A stretch of DNA of 49,954 nucleotides, taken from positions 1 through 49,954 of the forward strand of contig JAUXTN010000082.1 in the NCBI GenBank assembly GCA_030684355.1, written 5' to 3'. The DNA is from Pseudomonadota bacterium. Lineage in GTDB: Bacteria; Myxococcota_A; UBA796; SXON01. Shown here piece after piece: positions 1-9,700 of this stretch. Numbering within the stretch: position 1 is the stretch's first letter; each line of letters opens with the position of its first letter. Under the pieces are notes generated by a model that made no database searches, was not told the origin of the DNA, and saw nothing but the letters and a program-made list of their open reading frames with translations. Both the position numbers and the translations under genes were made by a program.

Positions 1-90
1 GCGCGGCCGGCGGCCCCGGCACCCCCGAGTGGGCCGTCGGGAGGGGGCGACCGCTCGGGAAGGGGCCGGAGGCGCCGGCGCAGGACGCCG

Positions 91-2094
91 CTACGGGTCC
101 CCGTACGCCCGGCGGTACGCCATGAGGAACCCGAGCACGCGGCGGACGTAGCGGCGGGTCTCGGTGAAGGAGATGTCCTCCGCGAACCGATCGGGCTCCG
201 GGGGCGTCGTGTAGCCGCCGAGCCAGCGCTCGACGGGGTCCCCGCCGCCGTTGTACCCGGCGATGACGAGCGGGAGGGACGGCTGGGTGCCCGCCCGCCC
301 GAACCGCGCCTGGAGGAGGGAGAGCTCGAGCGTGCCGAGCCGCGCGTTCACGCCGGCCCGGTACAGGTCGTCGGGGGCGAAGCCGGGCAGCGCATCCTTC
401 GCGAGCTGCACCGCGAGCGCCGGCATGAGCTGCATGAGCCCGCGCGCGCCGGCGGGGGAGGTGACCGAGGGGTCGAGGCCGCTCTCGGCGTTCATGATCG
501 CGTAGGGCAGGAGCGGGTCGAGGCCGCGCTCCATCGCGATGGCCTCGACGGTGCCGGCGTGCGGACGGGGGAGGCACGCGGCGGCCGCGGCCGGGCCGGT
601 CGCGCAGTACTTCGACGCGAGCTTCCGCGCGCCCGGGTAGTCCTCGGCGTCGATGAGCGCCCACGCCATCGGGATGGCGGTCGCGGCGCCGCCCGACGCG
701 GCGTCGGCGGTGGCGCCGGACAGGAGGGGGCGCGCCCACTCGGGGAGGCCGGCCTGCGCGAGGAGGAGGCCCGTCTCGACCGTGGGGTGGGAGGTGAGGA
801 ACGCGGCGGGGAACGCCGGGCGCTCCGCGGCGGCCGGACGGGGGAAGGTCACCCCCAGGCGCGTCGCGGCGAACCACGCGTAGCCGGAGTCCGGGTCGTC
901 GCGGAGCACGGCGCGGAGCGCGGTGGCGTCGTTCGTCGCGCGGGCCTTCCAGTAGCGGGCAGCGGTCGCCTGCTCGGTTCCGCCGTCGTACTTCAGCACC
1001 TCGTCGAACCCGACGAGCGCCTGGGGTGTGTCCCCGCGGCGCCATGCCGCCCACGCACGGAACCACCGGGCGTCGCGCGCGAACTTGCCGTCCGGCCGGG
1101 CATCCAGGTAGGCGCGGAACCCGCCGCGAGCCTCCTCGAAGCGGCCGGCGTCGTAGTCCATGTAGGGGAGCTTGAAGAGGGCCTCGTCCGCCTGGGACGT
1201 GCCCGGGTAGCGCTCGATGAGGGCGTCGTAGCGGGTCGCGGCGCCGGGGTAGTCGCCGGATCGCGCGGTGGCGAGGGCCTCGTCGAAGGCGGCCCGCGCG
1301 GAGAGCGTGGAGGCGCCGGCCCGCGCGAACCAGTCCACGGCGCGCGGGTAGAGCTTCGCGTCGAAGAGGGCGTCGGCCATGTACAGGAGCTGGGCCTGCG
1401 TGGTGAATGCCGCCGCCGTATGCACGCCGTCGAGCAACGGTACGGCAAGGTTCGCCTGCTTCAACGCGAGCAGCGTGGCTGCCCGCTCCAATGCGAGGGC
1501 CCGGCTGGCTTCGTCGCCATACGACGGCGCGCTGGCCCCCGCGGCGGCCAGCGCCTGCTCCGCGCGCCCGGACCAGGCGGAGGTAGGGTGACGGGTCCAG
1601 ATCGCGCGCCAGGTCGCGATGGCGGCGGGGGTGTCGCCACGCATCCGGGCGCCTTCCGCGAGCCACCACCGGGCTTCATCGCCCACGCGGGTCTCGACGA
1701 GCGCGCGCAGGCCATCCCGGGCGTCGAGCCCCTTGCCCGCGAGGACCAGCGCGCGGCCACGGAGGAGGTCGTCCTCGGGGCCGGCGAGGCTCACCCCCGC
1801 GAGCGCTTGCACCGCGACGGCGGGATCCCCGCGATCGAGGGACGCCCGCGCGCGCACCAGGGCCGCGTACGGCGCCAGCGGCCCGTCGAAGGCGCCGAGC
1901 ACCTCCAACGCGCGGCCATCCTGGTCGAGCCGCTCGAGGCAGCGCCCGGCAGCCAGGCGCTCGATGGGCGATTCGGGGGAGGGGAGGAGGCGGACCACCT
2001 CCGTGCAATCCCCGGCCGCGAGGGCGGCGGGCCAGCGCGGGGCGGGGTCGGCGGGGGCGGCAAAGGTGGCCGCCGCGAGGAGGGAGAGGATCAT
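91..2094 (-). CDS. Soluble lytic murein transglycosylase, Slt70-like, with long TPR-like N-terminal region
   Basis: Exported 667-residue protein expected to cleave the MurNAc-GlcNAc bond of peptidoglycan in the periplasm. The ATG at 2094 is followed by a short hydrophobic leader ending near AAATFAA. Residues about 30-515 are alpha-helical repeats (repeated Ala-rich helix pairs, TPR-like), the superhelical arm expected of Slt70 enzymes. Residues about 521-667 are the SLT (GH23) domain: the catalytic Glu (about 537) lies in NAESGLDP, followed by GARGLMQLMP and AGYNGG. Length is close to that of Slt70 (about 640). Its ATG overlaps the TGA of the upstream gene by one base (TGATG), so translation is probably coupled. 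The longer reading frame upstream of this ATG runs inside the neighbouring gene and is not real. Family assignment is secure; substrate details are inferred. Confidence 0.93.
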   Translation of the reverse strand: MILSLLAAATFAAPADPAPRWPAALAAGDCTEVVRLLPSPESPIERLAAGRCLERLDQDGRALEVLGAFDGPLAPYAALVRARASLDRGDPAVAVQALAGVSLAGPEDDLLRGRALVLAGKGLDARDGLRALVETRVGDEARWWLAEGARMRGDTPAAIATWRAIWTRHPTSAWSGRAEQALAAAGASAPSYGDEASRALALERAATLLALKQANLAVPLLDGVHTAAAFTTQAQLLYMADALFDAKLYPRAVDWFARAGASTLSARAAFDEALATARSGDYPGAATRYDALIERYPGTSQADEALFKLPYMDYDAGRFEEARGGFRAYLDARPDGKFARDARWFRAWAAWRRGDTPQALVGFDEVLKYDGGTEQATAARYWKARATNDATALRAVLRDDPDSGYAWFAATRLGVTFPRPAAAERPAFPAAFLTSHPTVETGLLLAQAGLPEWARPLLSGATADAASGGAATAIPMAWALIDAEDYPGARKLASKYCATGPAAAAACLPRPHAGTVEAIAMERGLDPLLPYAIMNAESGLDPSVTSPAGARGLMQLMPALAVQLAKDALPGFAPDDLYRAGVNARLGTLELSLLQARFGRAGTQPSLPLVIAGYNGGGDPVERWLGGYTTPPEPDRFAEDISFTETRRYVRRVLGFLMAYRRAYGDP

Positions 2095-5000
2095 CAGAAG
2101 CTCGAACCCAGCGTGGCGTAGAAACCATCCAGCTCCCCGGGGGCGATGCCGCCGCCCGCGAGGGAGACGGCGTAGCCGAGGCGCGTCGTGAGCCCGATGC
2201 CGTAGCCGAGAATGGTGGTGAGACGGAGCTCGCCGCCGACGCCCACGAGCGTCTGGTCCATGCCGGCGCCCTCGAGGTCGTCGAAGGCGTTGCCGGCATC
2301 CGCGACGACCGCCGCGGAGACGTTGCGGACGAACAAAGGGATGGTCCCGACGCCGCGGTCCACGTTCCACAGCGGGAACCGGTACTCTCCCGACGCGAGC
2401 CAGTACCACTCGCCGGAGTCGGAGGCGGGGTAGAACCCGCGCAGGCTGCGCCATTCCGACGGGACGACGGTGATGCCGTTCTCGGAGAAGGTCCCGCCGA
2501 GGCGGAACGAGCCGTACTTGAAGCGGTCCCCGAGGGAGGCGCCGCCGGCCACCTTCAGCGCCAGTACGTGGTTCGGCACCCACGGGTTGGTGACGTACTC
2601 GCGCCACTCGGCGGTCGCCTGGACCTGGTCGAACGGCACCTTCGCGTCGGTGTCGTCGAAGGTGTAGCTGCCGAGGTACCGCGAGGTCACCTCCGCCGAG
2701 ACCGCCACGCTGCGCGCCTTCTCCGGGGAGATCGAGAGCGCGTAGGCCTGGCCCTTGCCGTAGCGCCACGACGCGCCGAGCGACGAGAAGAAGCCGCGCG
2801 TCGGCAGCGCCGGGACGTAGGCCTCCGCGGGGAGGGGATCGAGCGGCGAGCGCAAGGTACCGGTGTAGTAGACCGCCACGCTGGAGCGTTCGCCGAGCGG
2901 GTAGCCCACCTGCGCGACGCCGCGCACGCGACGGTCCCAGTAGCGGGAGAGCGCGCTCTCCGTGCCGGGGAGCGAGGCGCCGCCGCCGTCCGGGCCGCTC
3001 GAGAGCGCCTGGATGTCGCCGTATGGGCTCACCGACGTGCTCCCGCCCACGCTGATGACCGGGCGCCAGCGGTTCACCGTGAAGGAGCCACCCCCGCCGA
3101 GGAAGGCGGCGTCGGTGCGGTAGGAGAGGTACGCGCTGTACGAATAGTGCTGCAACACGTCGGCGCCGTACGTCGCGGCGGTGCCGAGGAACCCGAAGGA
3201 GTCGCCGGTGCTCGTGAGGTAGCCCCCAGGCAGCCAGAAACGGGGCGGGAGCAGCGTAGGGAGCGGGTTGTAGGGGGTCGCGCCGGCGGCCGGGCCCGGC
3301 GTGGGGGCGCCCTCGGCCTCGGCGGGCGTGATCGCCGCGGGCGTGATCGCCGCGGGCGTCGCGGCCCCGGCCCCGGTCAGCGTCATCGTCGGCGTCATCG
3401 TCGGCGTCGACGCCGGAGGCACCTGGCCCGGGAGCATCGGGAGCTGCCCCAGGGACTTCCAGGCCGCGCGGTCCACGTCCATCAGGGCGATGCGCGTGCC
3501 GCCGGTGCTGAAGTACTGGAACGCCAGGCGGGTGCCGTCCGGGTGAGGGGCGGGCCCGAACGCGCCGGTGAGCACGTTCGTGACCTTGTAGAGCTGCTCC
3601 GTCGCCACTTCGAGCGCGTAGATCGACGGCACGCCCGAGCGGTCCGAAGTGAAGTAGAGGAGCGACCCGTCGGGCGACCACGCGGGGTCGCGATCGATCG
3701 CGGTGTCGGCCGTGATGCGGCGCAACGGCACGCCGTCCGACGTGTAGAGCCACAGGTCGCGAAGGCCGTCCTGCCACACGGAGACGGCGATGAGCCGGCC
3801 GTCCGGCGAGTATCGGGGCGTGCCGTACTGGGTGTGGTCGGTGTTCGCGGTGAGCGGGCGGAGCTGCTGGTCGACGGTCAGGACGGCGAGCTGGTTGTTC
3901 TGCCGCTCGTTGGTGACGACGACCATCCGGGAGCCGTCCGGCGAGAACGACGGATCGCGAGCACGCTTGCCGGAGGTCAGGGACTCGAGACGATCGGCCT
4001 CGATGTCGTAGAGGAAGACGTCCTCGTAGGTGTTGTAGAGGTCGACCGTGTGGGAGGTGCTGTACGCGAACGCCTTGCCGTCGGAGCGCCACGTCAGGTT
4101 GCGGGCGTACTTCTCCTTCAACACCGTCTTCGGGCTCGCGCCGTCCGTGTCGGCGAGCGACACGCGGGAGCCGGTCCGCGGGTTCGAGCACGACCACGCG
4201 AGCTGCGTCCCGTCGGGGCTCCAGGCCGCGGCACCGCAGCTCTCGCCGTCGTCCGTCAAGAACCGGAAGGGCGTGAGGCCCTCGGCCTCGATCCGTGCGG
4301 CCTGCGCGGCGTAGCGCTCGTGGAGCGCGGCCTTCCACTCGCGGTAGAGCTGCACGAAGCTCGCGCCGAAGATCTTCTTCGCGGGCAGCAGGTAGGGGAC
4401 GGAGCTCCCGTAGCGCCGAACCCACTCGGTCCACTTCTCGGCGCCCGACCGGTCCGCGGTGAACTGGATGAGGTCCTGGCCGAAGAGGTAGCGCAGGTTT
4501 CCGCCCGGGGGCAGGGCCTGGTAGCCGTCCATGTTGCCGAGCGGCGGGAAGCGATCTTCCAGCACGGCGGCGCGCTTCACCATGTCCACCGACGCGTTGC
4601 GACCACGACCGGCGCCCGTGTGGCGGGTCTCCTGGAAGGTGGCGTAGCCCTCGACGATCCAGCCGGGGGAGACCTGGTGGGTCGAGATGATGCTCCCGAG
4701 GAGGAGGCGCGCGAGCCTGGGCAGGCCCCGCACCGTGTCGATGTGCAGGATGTGGGTGAGCTCGTGCGTGATGATCGCGCTGTTCCAGTCCTCGTAGAGC
4801 CCCAGCGTGCTGTCCTCTTCAGGGGCGGTCACGAAGATGACGATGGTGTTCGACGGGACGACGGTCGCGTAGCCGTTCGCGGAGTCCGTCCAATCCACGA
4901 GCACCATCTGGATCGGGCGCTTGGGGGTGTACTCGAGCTCGACGGTCAGCTTGTCCCAGGCGACCTCGGCCGCCACGCCCATCTCCTCGGCGAGCTGCTC

Positions 5001-5129
5001 CTCCCCGTCGTGGAACTGGATCGCGAAGTGCTCCGTGCGGAGCGTGCGCCACGTCAGGCCGGGGTCGTAGCTGGCGGCGCTCGCCGCGGGGGACAAGCAC
5101 AGGGAGAGGAGGAGCGCGGGGAGCACCAA
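2094..5129 (-). CDS. Exported gluzincin-like peptidase / TolB-type beta-propeller / Omp85-like barrel fusion
   Basis: 1011-residue envelope protein with three modules. A signal peptide (about 1-18, ending AASA) is followed by a peptidase-MA-like region with HELTH at about 122-126 and a downstream Glu in GWIVEGYATF (about 160), the pattern of a zinc site. Residues about 290-570 carry at least five SPDG/SDG/PDG repeats typical of TolB/PD40 propeller blades. A Thr/Pro/Ala-rich linker (about 575-630) leads to a C-terminal region of about 370 residues with alternating polar/apolar strands, ending in Phe, which resembles the bacterial surface antigen (BamA/Omp85) barrel. The start is TTG at 5129 or GTG at 5126; an in-frame stop lies 9 bases upstream of the TTG. 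The Omp85-like barrel would place it in the outer membrane. The role is unknown; similar peptidase-plus-propeller proteins occur in Bacteroidetes and deltaproteobacteria. Confidence 0.85.
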   Translation of the reverse strand: MVLPALLLSLCLSPAASAASYDPGLTWRTLRTEHFAIQFHDGEEQLAEEMGVAAEVAWDKLTVELEYTPKRPIQMVLVDWTDSANGYATVVPSNTIVIFVTAPEEDSTLGLYEDWNSAIITHELTHILHIDTVRGLPRLARLLLGSIISTHQVSPGWIVEGYATFQETRHTGAGRGRNASVDMVKRAAVLEDRFPPLGNMDGYQALPPGGNLRYLFGQDLIQFTADRSGAEKWTEWVRRYGSSVPYLLPAKKIFGASFVQLYREWKAALHERYAAQAARIEAEGLTPFRFLTDDGESCGAAAWSPDGTQLAWSCSNPRTGSRVSLADTDGASPKTVLKEKYARNLTWRSDGKAFAYSTSHTVDLYNTYEDVFLYDIEADRLESLTSGKRARDPSFSPDGSRMVVVTNERQNNQLAVLTVDQQLRPLTANTDHTQYGTPRYSPDGRLIAVSVWQDGLRDLWLYTSDGVPLRRITADTAIDRDPAWSPDGSLLYFTSDRSGVPSIYALEVATEQLYKVTNVLTGAFGPAPHPDGTRLAFQYFSTGGTRIALMDVDRAAWKSLGQLPMLPGQVPPASTPTMTPTMTLTGAGAATPAAITPAAITPAEAEGAPTPGPAAGATPYNPLPTLLPPRFWLPGGYLTSTGDSFGFLGTAATYGADVLQHYSYSAYLSYRTDAAFLGGGGSFTVNRWRPVISVGGSTSVSPYGDIQALSSGPDGGGASLPGTESALSRYWDRRVRGVAQVGYPLGERSSVAVYYTGTLRSPLDPLPAEAYVPALPTRGFFSSLGASWRYGKGQAYALSISPEKARSVAVSAEVTSRYLGSYTFDDTDAKVPFDQVQATAEWREYVTNPWVPNHVLALKVAGGASLGDRFKYGSFRLGGTFSENGITVVPSEWRSLRGFYPASDSGEWYWLASGEYRFPLWNVDRGVGTIPLFVRNVSAAVVADAGNAFDDLEGAGMDQTLVGVGGELRLTTILGYGIGLTTRLGYAVSLAGGGIAPGELDGFYATLGSSF

Positions 5130-5219
5130 CGCTGGCTAACCCGGGCGCCGAGACCTGCATCGACGCCTCGGATGTGACGAGTGGGGTGCTCCGGTGGCCC
5201 TTGTGGTTAGGCTCGGCCC
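5130..5219. other. Divergent intergenic region between the propeller/barrel gene and mlaD-like gene
   Basis: A 90-bp gap separates two genes transcribed outward, so promoters for both should lie here. I see no clear -35/-10 pair on either strand and no obvious inverted repeat. Neither start codon (TTG or GTG on the minus strand, GTG on the plus strand) has a strong Shine-Dalgarno sequence. Confidence 0.4.
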
Positions 5220-6683
5220 GTGTCGCGTCTCTCGAACGAATTCCTGGTCGGCCTCCTCGCACTCTTCGTCGTCGCGGCGACCGTCTGGGGCGTGCTCCGT
5301 ACCGACGATCGCCCTGGGGACGTAGGCGAATCCTACGAGCTCTTTGCCAATTTCGCGACGGCGGAGGGCATCTATAAAGACACCCCCGTTCGCATCGCGG
5401 GTGTGCCCGTCGGCAACGTGGAGGAGGTCGAGCTCGTCGACGGGACCGCGCGCGTCCGCCTCTCCGTGCTCGGCAACGTGCGCCTGTCGGCCGACAGCTA
5501 CGCCGAGATGAAGGGCGAGGGGATGCTCGGCGACAAATTCATCCGGGTGACCCCCGGGACCTCCCCGGTCACGCTGGAGCCCGGGGGGACGCTGAACACG
5601 CGCGTGGGCGGGGCCGACCTCGACGCCGTCACCAACCAGGTCTCCGCCATCGCGGACGACGTGAAGGCCATCACCGCCGCGGTGCGGGTCGTCGCGGAGG
5701 ACGACGGCACCAAGGAGGACCTCGCCGCCACCATCGAGAACATCCGGATGCTCTCGGAGGATTTGCGAGCCATCGCCGGGGAGAACCGGCAGGATCTCGC
5801 GATCATCGCCGACAACCTCCGGCAGGTCTCCGCGAGCCTCGCCACGGTCATCGACAAGACGGGCACGAGCGTCGACCAGGAGATGGAGGCGGTCCGCAAG
5901 GCGACCGAGACCCTCGACCGCGCCGTCCAGAACCTCGAGTCGATCACCGTGAAGATCGACCAGGGCGAAGGCACCATCGGCCGCCTCATCAACGACCCCT
6001 CCACCATCGACTCCGTCAACGCGACGCTCGAGTCGGTGAACGACACGGTGGAGACCGTCGGGTCGCTCGTCGGCACCGTGTCGCGCATTCGCACGGAGGT
6101 GTACTACCGGGGCGACTATTTCTACGGTTCTACGCCCGATGACGACGCCTTCGAGGCGAACCCCGTCGCCGGGCTCGCGCGCAACGTCGTGGGCATCCGG
6201 CTCATGCCGCGCGAGGACTACTGGTACGTCGCCGAGCTCGTGAGCCACCCCCTCGGGTCGATCTCGTACGAGGACCATCGCGTCCCCGAGCTCGGCACCG
6301 CCTACCGGGAGTACGTGACCCGGCCCGACTACCGGTTCACGTTCCAATTCGCGAAGCGCTTCCGCGACCTCGTCCTGCGCTTCGGCGTCAAGGAATCGAG
6401 CGGCGGCATCGGCGCCGATCTGCTCCTCTGGCGCGACCGTGTGCAGCTCTCTGCCGACGTGTACGACTTCACCTACGGCTCGTGGCCCGTCATGAACGGC
6501 ATCCCCAACGTCCAGCTCACGGCGCGCGTCTACCCGTGGCGTCACCTGTACTTCGAGGGCGGTCTGGACAACGTCGTGCTCGGCGCCCGCTACGGCTACG
6601 TCACGGGCTTCGCAGGCGGAGGCTTTACGTTCGACGACGACGACCTGAAGTACGTGCTCGCGGCGCTGCCGATCTCCCCGTAG
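5220..6683 (+). CDS. MlaD/MCE-family lipid-transport protein with barrel-like C-terminal domain
   Basis: 487-residue substrate-binding component of an MCE (Mla-type) phospholipid transporter. One N-terminal membrane segment (about 8-25, FLVGLLALFVVAATVWGVL) anchors it to the inner membrane. The MCE/MlaD domain follows (about 38-125, including GIYKDTPVRIAGVPVGNV and GDKFIRVTPG). A long helical region (about 130-290) looks coiled-coil. From about 295 the chain alternates polar and apolar residues with many aromatics, with strand-like segments such as YWYVAEL, FTFQFAKRF and VQLTARVYPW, suggesting a beta-barrel-like or other beta-rich domain. The GTG start is followed at once by the membrane segment. 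The matching permease and ATPase genes (mlaE, mlaF) lie about 38 kb away at 43880-45414, an unusual split. Family call is firm; the C-terminal fold is inferred. Confidence 0.88.
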   Translation: MSRLSNEFLVGLLALFVVAATVWGVLRTDDRPGDVGESYELFANFATAEGIYKDTPVRIAGVPVGNVEEVELVDGTARVRLSVLGNVRLSADSYAEMKGEGMLGDKFIRVTPGTSPVTLEPGGTLNTRVGGADLDAVTNQVSAIADDVKAITAAVRVVAEDDGTKEDLAATIENIRMLSEDLRAIAGENRQDLAIIADNLRQVSASLATVIDKTGTSVDQEMEAVRKATETLDRAVQNLESITVKIDQGEGTIGRLINDPSTIDSVNATLESVNDTVETVGSLVGTVSRIRTEVYYRGDYFYGSTPDDDAFEANPVAGLARNVVGIRLMPREDYWYVAELVSHPLGSISYEDHRVPELGTAYREYVTRPDYRFTFQFAKRFRDLVLRFGVKESSGGIGADLLLWRDRVQLSADVYDFTYGSWPVMNGIPNVQLTARVYPWRHLYFEGGLDNVVLGARYGYVTGFAGGGFTFDDDDLKYVLAALPISP

Positions 6684-6728
6684 ACCGGCCGGCCCGCCGA
6701 ATGCTATGACCCTCGGGTAGACCGGCCC
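6680..6728 (+). promoter_or_regulatory. Putative promoter with flanking 11-bp direct repeats upstream of the giant TPR gene
   Basis: GTAGACCGGCC occurs twice, at 6680-6690 (overlapping the mlaD-like stop codon) and 6718-6728. Between them lies TGCTATGAC, an extended -10-like element with TATGAC at 6705-6710. TAGACC at 6681-6686 could act as a weak -35 with an 18-bp spacer. The repeats could be operator half-sites. No experimental support; a partial match to sigma-70 consensus only. Confidence 0.35.
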
Positions 6729-6765
6729 GCTGCGGGTCGCCCTCGCGCTCAGGAGCCTCCCGTCC

Positions 6766-9700
6766 ATGTCCAAGAAGAATCCTCCGTCTGACTCAGGGTT
6801 CGGCGACCTCGAGGACGATTTCTTCAACCAGGGAGGCGGGGATGCCTGGGGTACGCCCACCCCGGACCCGGAAGCGGCTCGCAAGGCGGAACAGGCTCGC
6901 GTCGCCGAGGAGGCCCGCCTCGCGGCGGAGGTTCGCATCGCCGAGCAGAAGCGCGCCGAGCAGGCCCGTATTGCCGAGGAAGCGCGCGCCACCGAGCAAG
7001 CTCGCGTCGCGGCGGAGGAGGCCCGAGTCGCCGCCGAAGCGAAGCGTGCGGAAGAGGCCCGGATCGCCGCCGAAGCGATGCGTGCGGAAGAGGCCCGGAT
7101 CGCCGAGGCCAAGCGCGCGGAGGACGCCCGGATCGCGGCGGAGGCCGCGCGCCAGCAGGAAGAGGCGCGGGTCGCCGCCGAGGCCGCCCGCCAGGTCGAA
7201 GCGGCGCGAGTCGCCGCGGAGACCGCACGTCGTGCCGAAGAGGCCCGGGTCGCCGCCGAGGCCGCGAGCAAGGCCGAGGACGACTGGTTCAGCGGCGAGG
7301 AGACGCGCCGGGTCGAGGACGAGCGCGCCGCCGGGGCCGCCCGCGAGGTGGAGGCCGCCCGGGTCGCCGCTGAAGCCGCCCGCCACGTCGAGGAGGCGCG
7401 CATCGCCGCCGACACCGCGCAGAAGGCGGAGGAAGCGCGCATCGCCGCCGAGGCCGCCCAGAAGGCCGAGGAGGCCCGCGTCGCCGCCGAGGCCGCCCGC
7501 GAGGCCGACGAAGCCTGGCGCGCCGCCGAGGCCGCCCGGGAAGCCGAGGTGCAGCGCGTGGCGGCCGAGGCCGCGCGCGCCGAGGAGGCCCGGCTCGCCG
7601 CGGAAGACGCGGGGAGGACCGAGGAGGTCGAGCGCCCCGTCAAGCCCAACAAGCGTGGCATCGCCGCGTCGGTCGACGCCGGCAGCGCACGCAAGGGGAT
7701 CTCCTCGAACCCCACGATCGTGGCCGACCGCGCGGAGCTCATCCGGCAGTTCGCGGCCGAGGCGACCGAGGACCTGCCCATCGCGTCGGTGGAGGTCGCC
7801 GCCGTCGTCGCCGAGGAGCCCGCCGCAGCGGAGACCGCGACGGAAGCGTCCTGGACCGAGACCGAGGAGGCGCAGGACGCCGGGCCGGTCCTGGAGATCG
7901 GCGCGAGCGGCACGTGGGCCGCCGCGATCACCATGCTCCAGCGCGAAGCGGGCCGGGCCGAGGGGCCCGCACGGACCGCCCTGTTCGTCGCCGCCGCGGA
8001 GCTGGCGCGCACGCGCGGCGGGAACGCCGAGTCCGCTCGTGCCTTGCTGGACGCCGCCGCGGGCGGCGCGCGTCGCCCCGCGAACGAAGCGGGCGAGGCC
8101 TGGTGGGCCGAGCGCGTCACCACGGTCGCCGCCCTGGGGGACGACGAGGCCCTCAGCGCCGCGCTCGAGGGGCACGCCGCCGCGCTGACGGGGGGCGCCG
8201 CCAGCGACGCCCTCATCGCCGCCGCCAGCGTGGCTCGCGGCAGCCTGAAGCGCGACGACCTCGCGTCCGCCGAGCTCGAGCGGGCCGCGTCCGTCGGGGA
8301 CGACCTGCGCGCCTTGCTCGCGCTCGTCGAATTGCACCAGGCGCAGGGGGAGTACGGTCGCCAGGCAGCCGCGCTCGCGCGCCTCGCGGCCCAGTTCCAG
8401 GGCGGGGCGGCGGCGGCGCTCCTCGCCGAGCGCGCCCAGGTGCTCCAGCGGGGCGGCGCCCCGTCGGCGGAGCTCGCTGGAGCCTGGAAGGAGACCCTCA
8501 CCGCCGATCCCAGCTCCGCCGCGGCGTTCCTCGCCATGGAGCGCCACTACCGGCAGGCCGGCGAGTGGGTCTCCCTCGGTGGGCTCTACCGCTCCGAGGC
8601 CGAGCGCCTCCTCGCCGACGCGACCCTCTCCGACGCCGCCCGCGGCGCCGAGGCTGCGTGGTGGTTCGGCCGGGCCGCGCGCGTCTACCGGCTCCAGCTG
8701 TTCGACGAGGGCCGGGCCGCCGAGTGCTACGTGGCGGGCCTCGCCGCGAGCCCCGGGGCGCTCGAGCTCCGCCACGAGTACGGCGTCTTCTGCGCCGAGG
8801 CCGAGCGCTGGGAGGACCTCGCGGCCTCCCTCGCCGCCGAGATCGAGAGCGCCCCCGCGCACGGGAAGAGCTTCCTCCAGTACCGCCTCGCGCGGCTCAC
8901 GGAGGATCGCCTCGGCCGCGTCGAGGAGGCCCTCGCGCTGTTCCGCCTCTCCGCCACCGACGCCGCCGCGGCGCCCGCCGCCGAGGCCGTGCTTCGCATC
9001 CTCCAGCAGGGCGGCCGCTGGACCGAGCTGGTCGCGTTCCTCGACGAGCGCCTCGGCCATCTCGACGATCCGAGCCTGATGGTCACGGTGCTCTACCGCA
9101 TGGGCGAGACCTGCGAGGGCCCGCTGGACGACCAGGCCGGCGCCCGCAAGCACTTCGAGCGCATCCTCGACGTGGCCCCCGGCTACCTCCCCGCGTTGGA
9201 GGGCCTCGAGCGCGTCTACACGAGGCTCTCCGCGTGGGCGGACCTCGCGGCCGTCTACGAGCAGCGGGCGCTCCTCGCCGAGGAGCCCGGCGGTGTCGCG
9301 CTCCAGCGGCACCGGGCCGGCGCGGTCTACGACTTCCGGCTCCAGGACGCAGACCGCGCCCGCGAGCAGTACCGCCTCGCGTTGGAGGCCGTGGCCGACT
9401 TCCCGCCGAGCCTCGATGCCTACGCGCGCTCGTTGGAGGCGCGCCAGGAGTGGGCGTTCCTCGGCAAGGCGTTGCGCGCCGGCGCCGGCGCGACACGCGA
9501 CGCCAACGAGGCCGTGAGCCTCTACTACCGGGCGGGGCGCGTACTCGCGGACCGCACCGACGAGATCGCCCTCGCGATGGGCTGCCTCCAGCGCTGCCTG
9601 GAGCTCTCGCCGGGCTTCCTGCCCGCCGTGCTCCTCCTGAAGGAGCTCGCCGCCCGGCAGGGCGACTGGTCCGAGTATTTCCGCCTCGAGCGCGGCCAGG

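Noticed and set aside
1..90. Left-edge segment before the transglycosylase stop
   Set aside because: GC-rich with several possible short stems, but no reading frame, T-run or motif that can be supported; I see nothing definite.
559..2121. Plus-strand reading frame opposite the transglycosylase
   Set aside because: Arg/Gly-rich antisense shadow with no recognisable domain.
2095..4434. Long minus-strand reading frame upstream of the transglycosylase start
   Set aside because: It is the out-of-frame shadow of the peptidase/propeller/barrel gene; its translation is Arg/Pro/Ala-rich low complexity, and the real start follows the TGATG overlap at 2094.
5136..8537. Minus-strand reading frame of about 1130 codons opposite the MCE and TPR genes
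   Set aside because: Ser/Ala/Arg repeats mirror the AAR/EEAR repeats on the other strand; no signal, motif or ribosome site.
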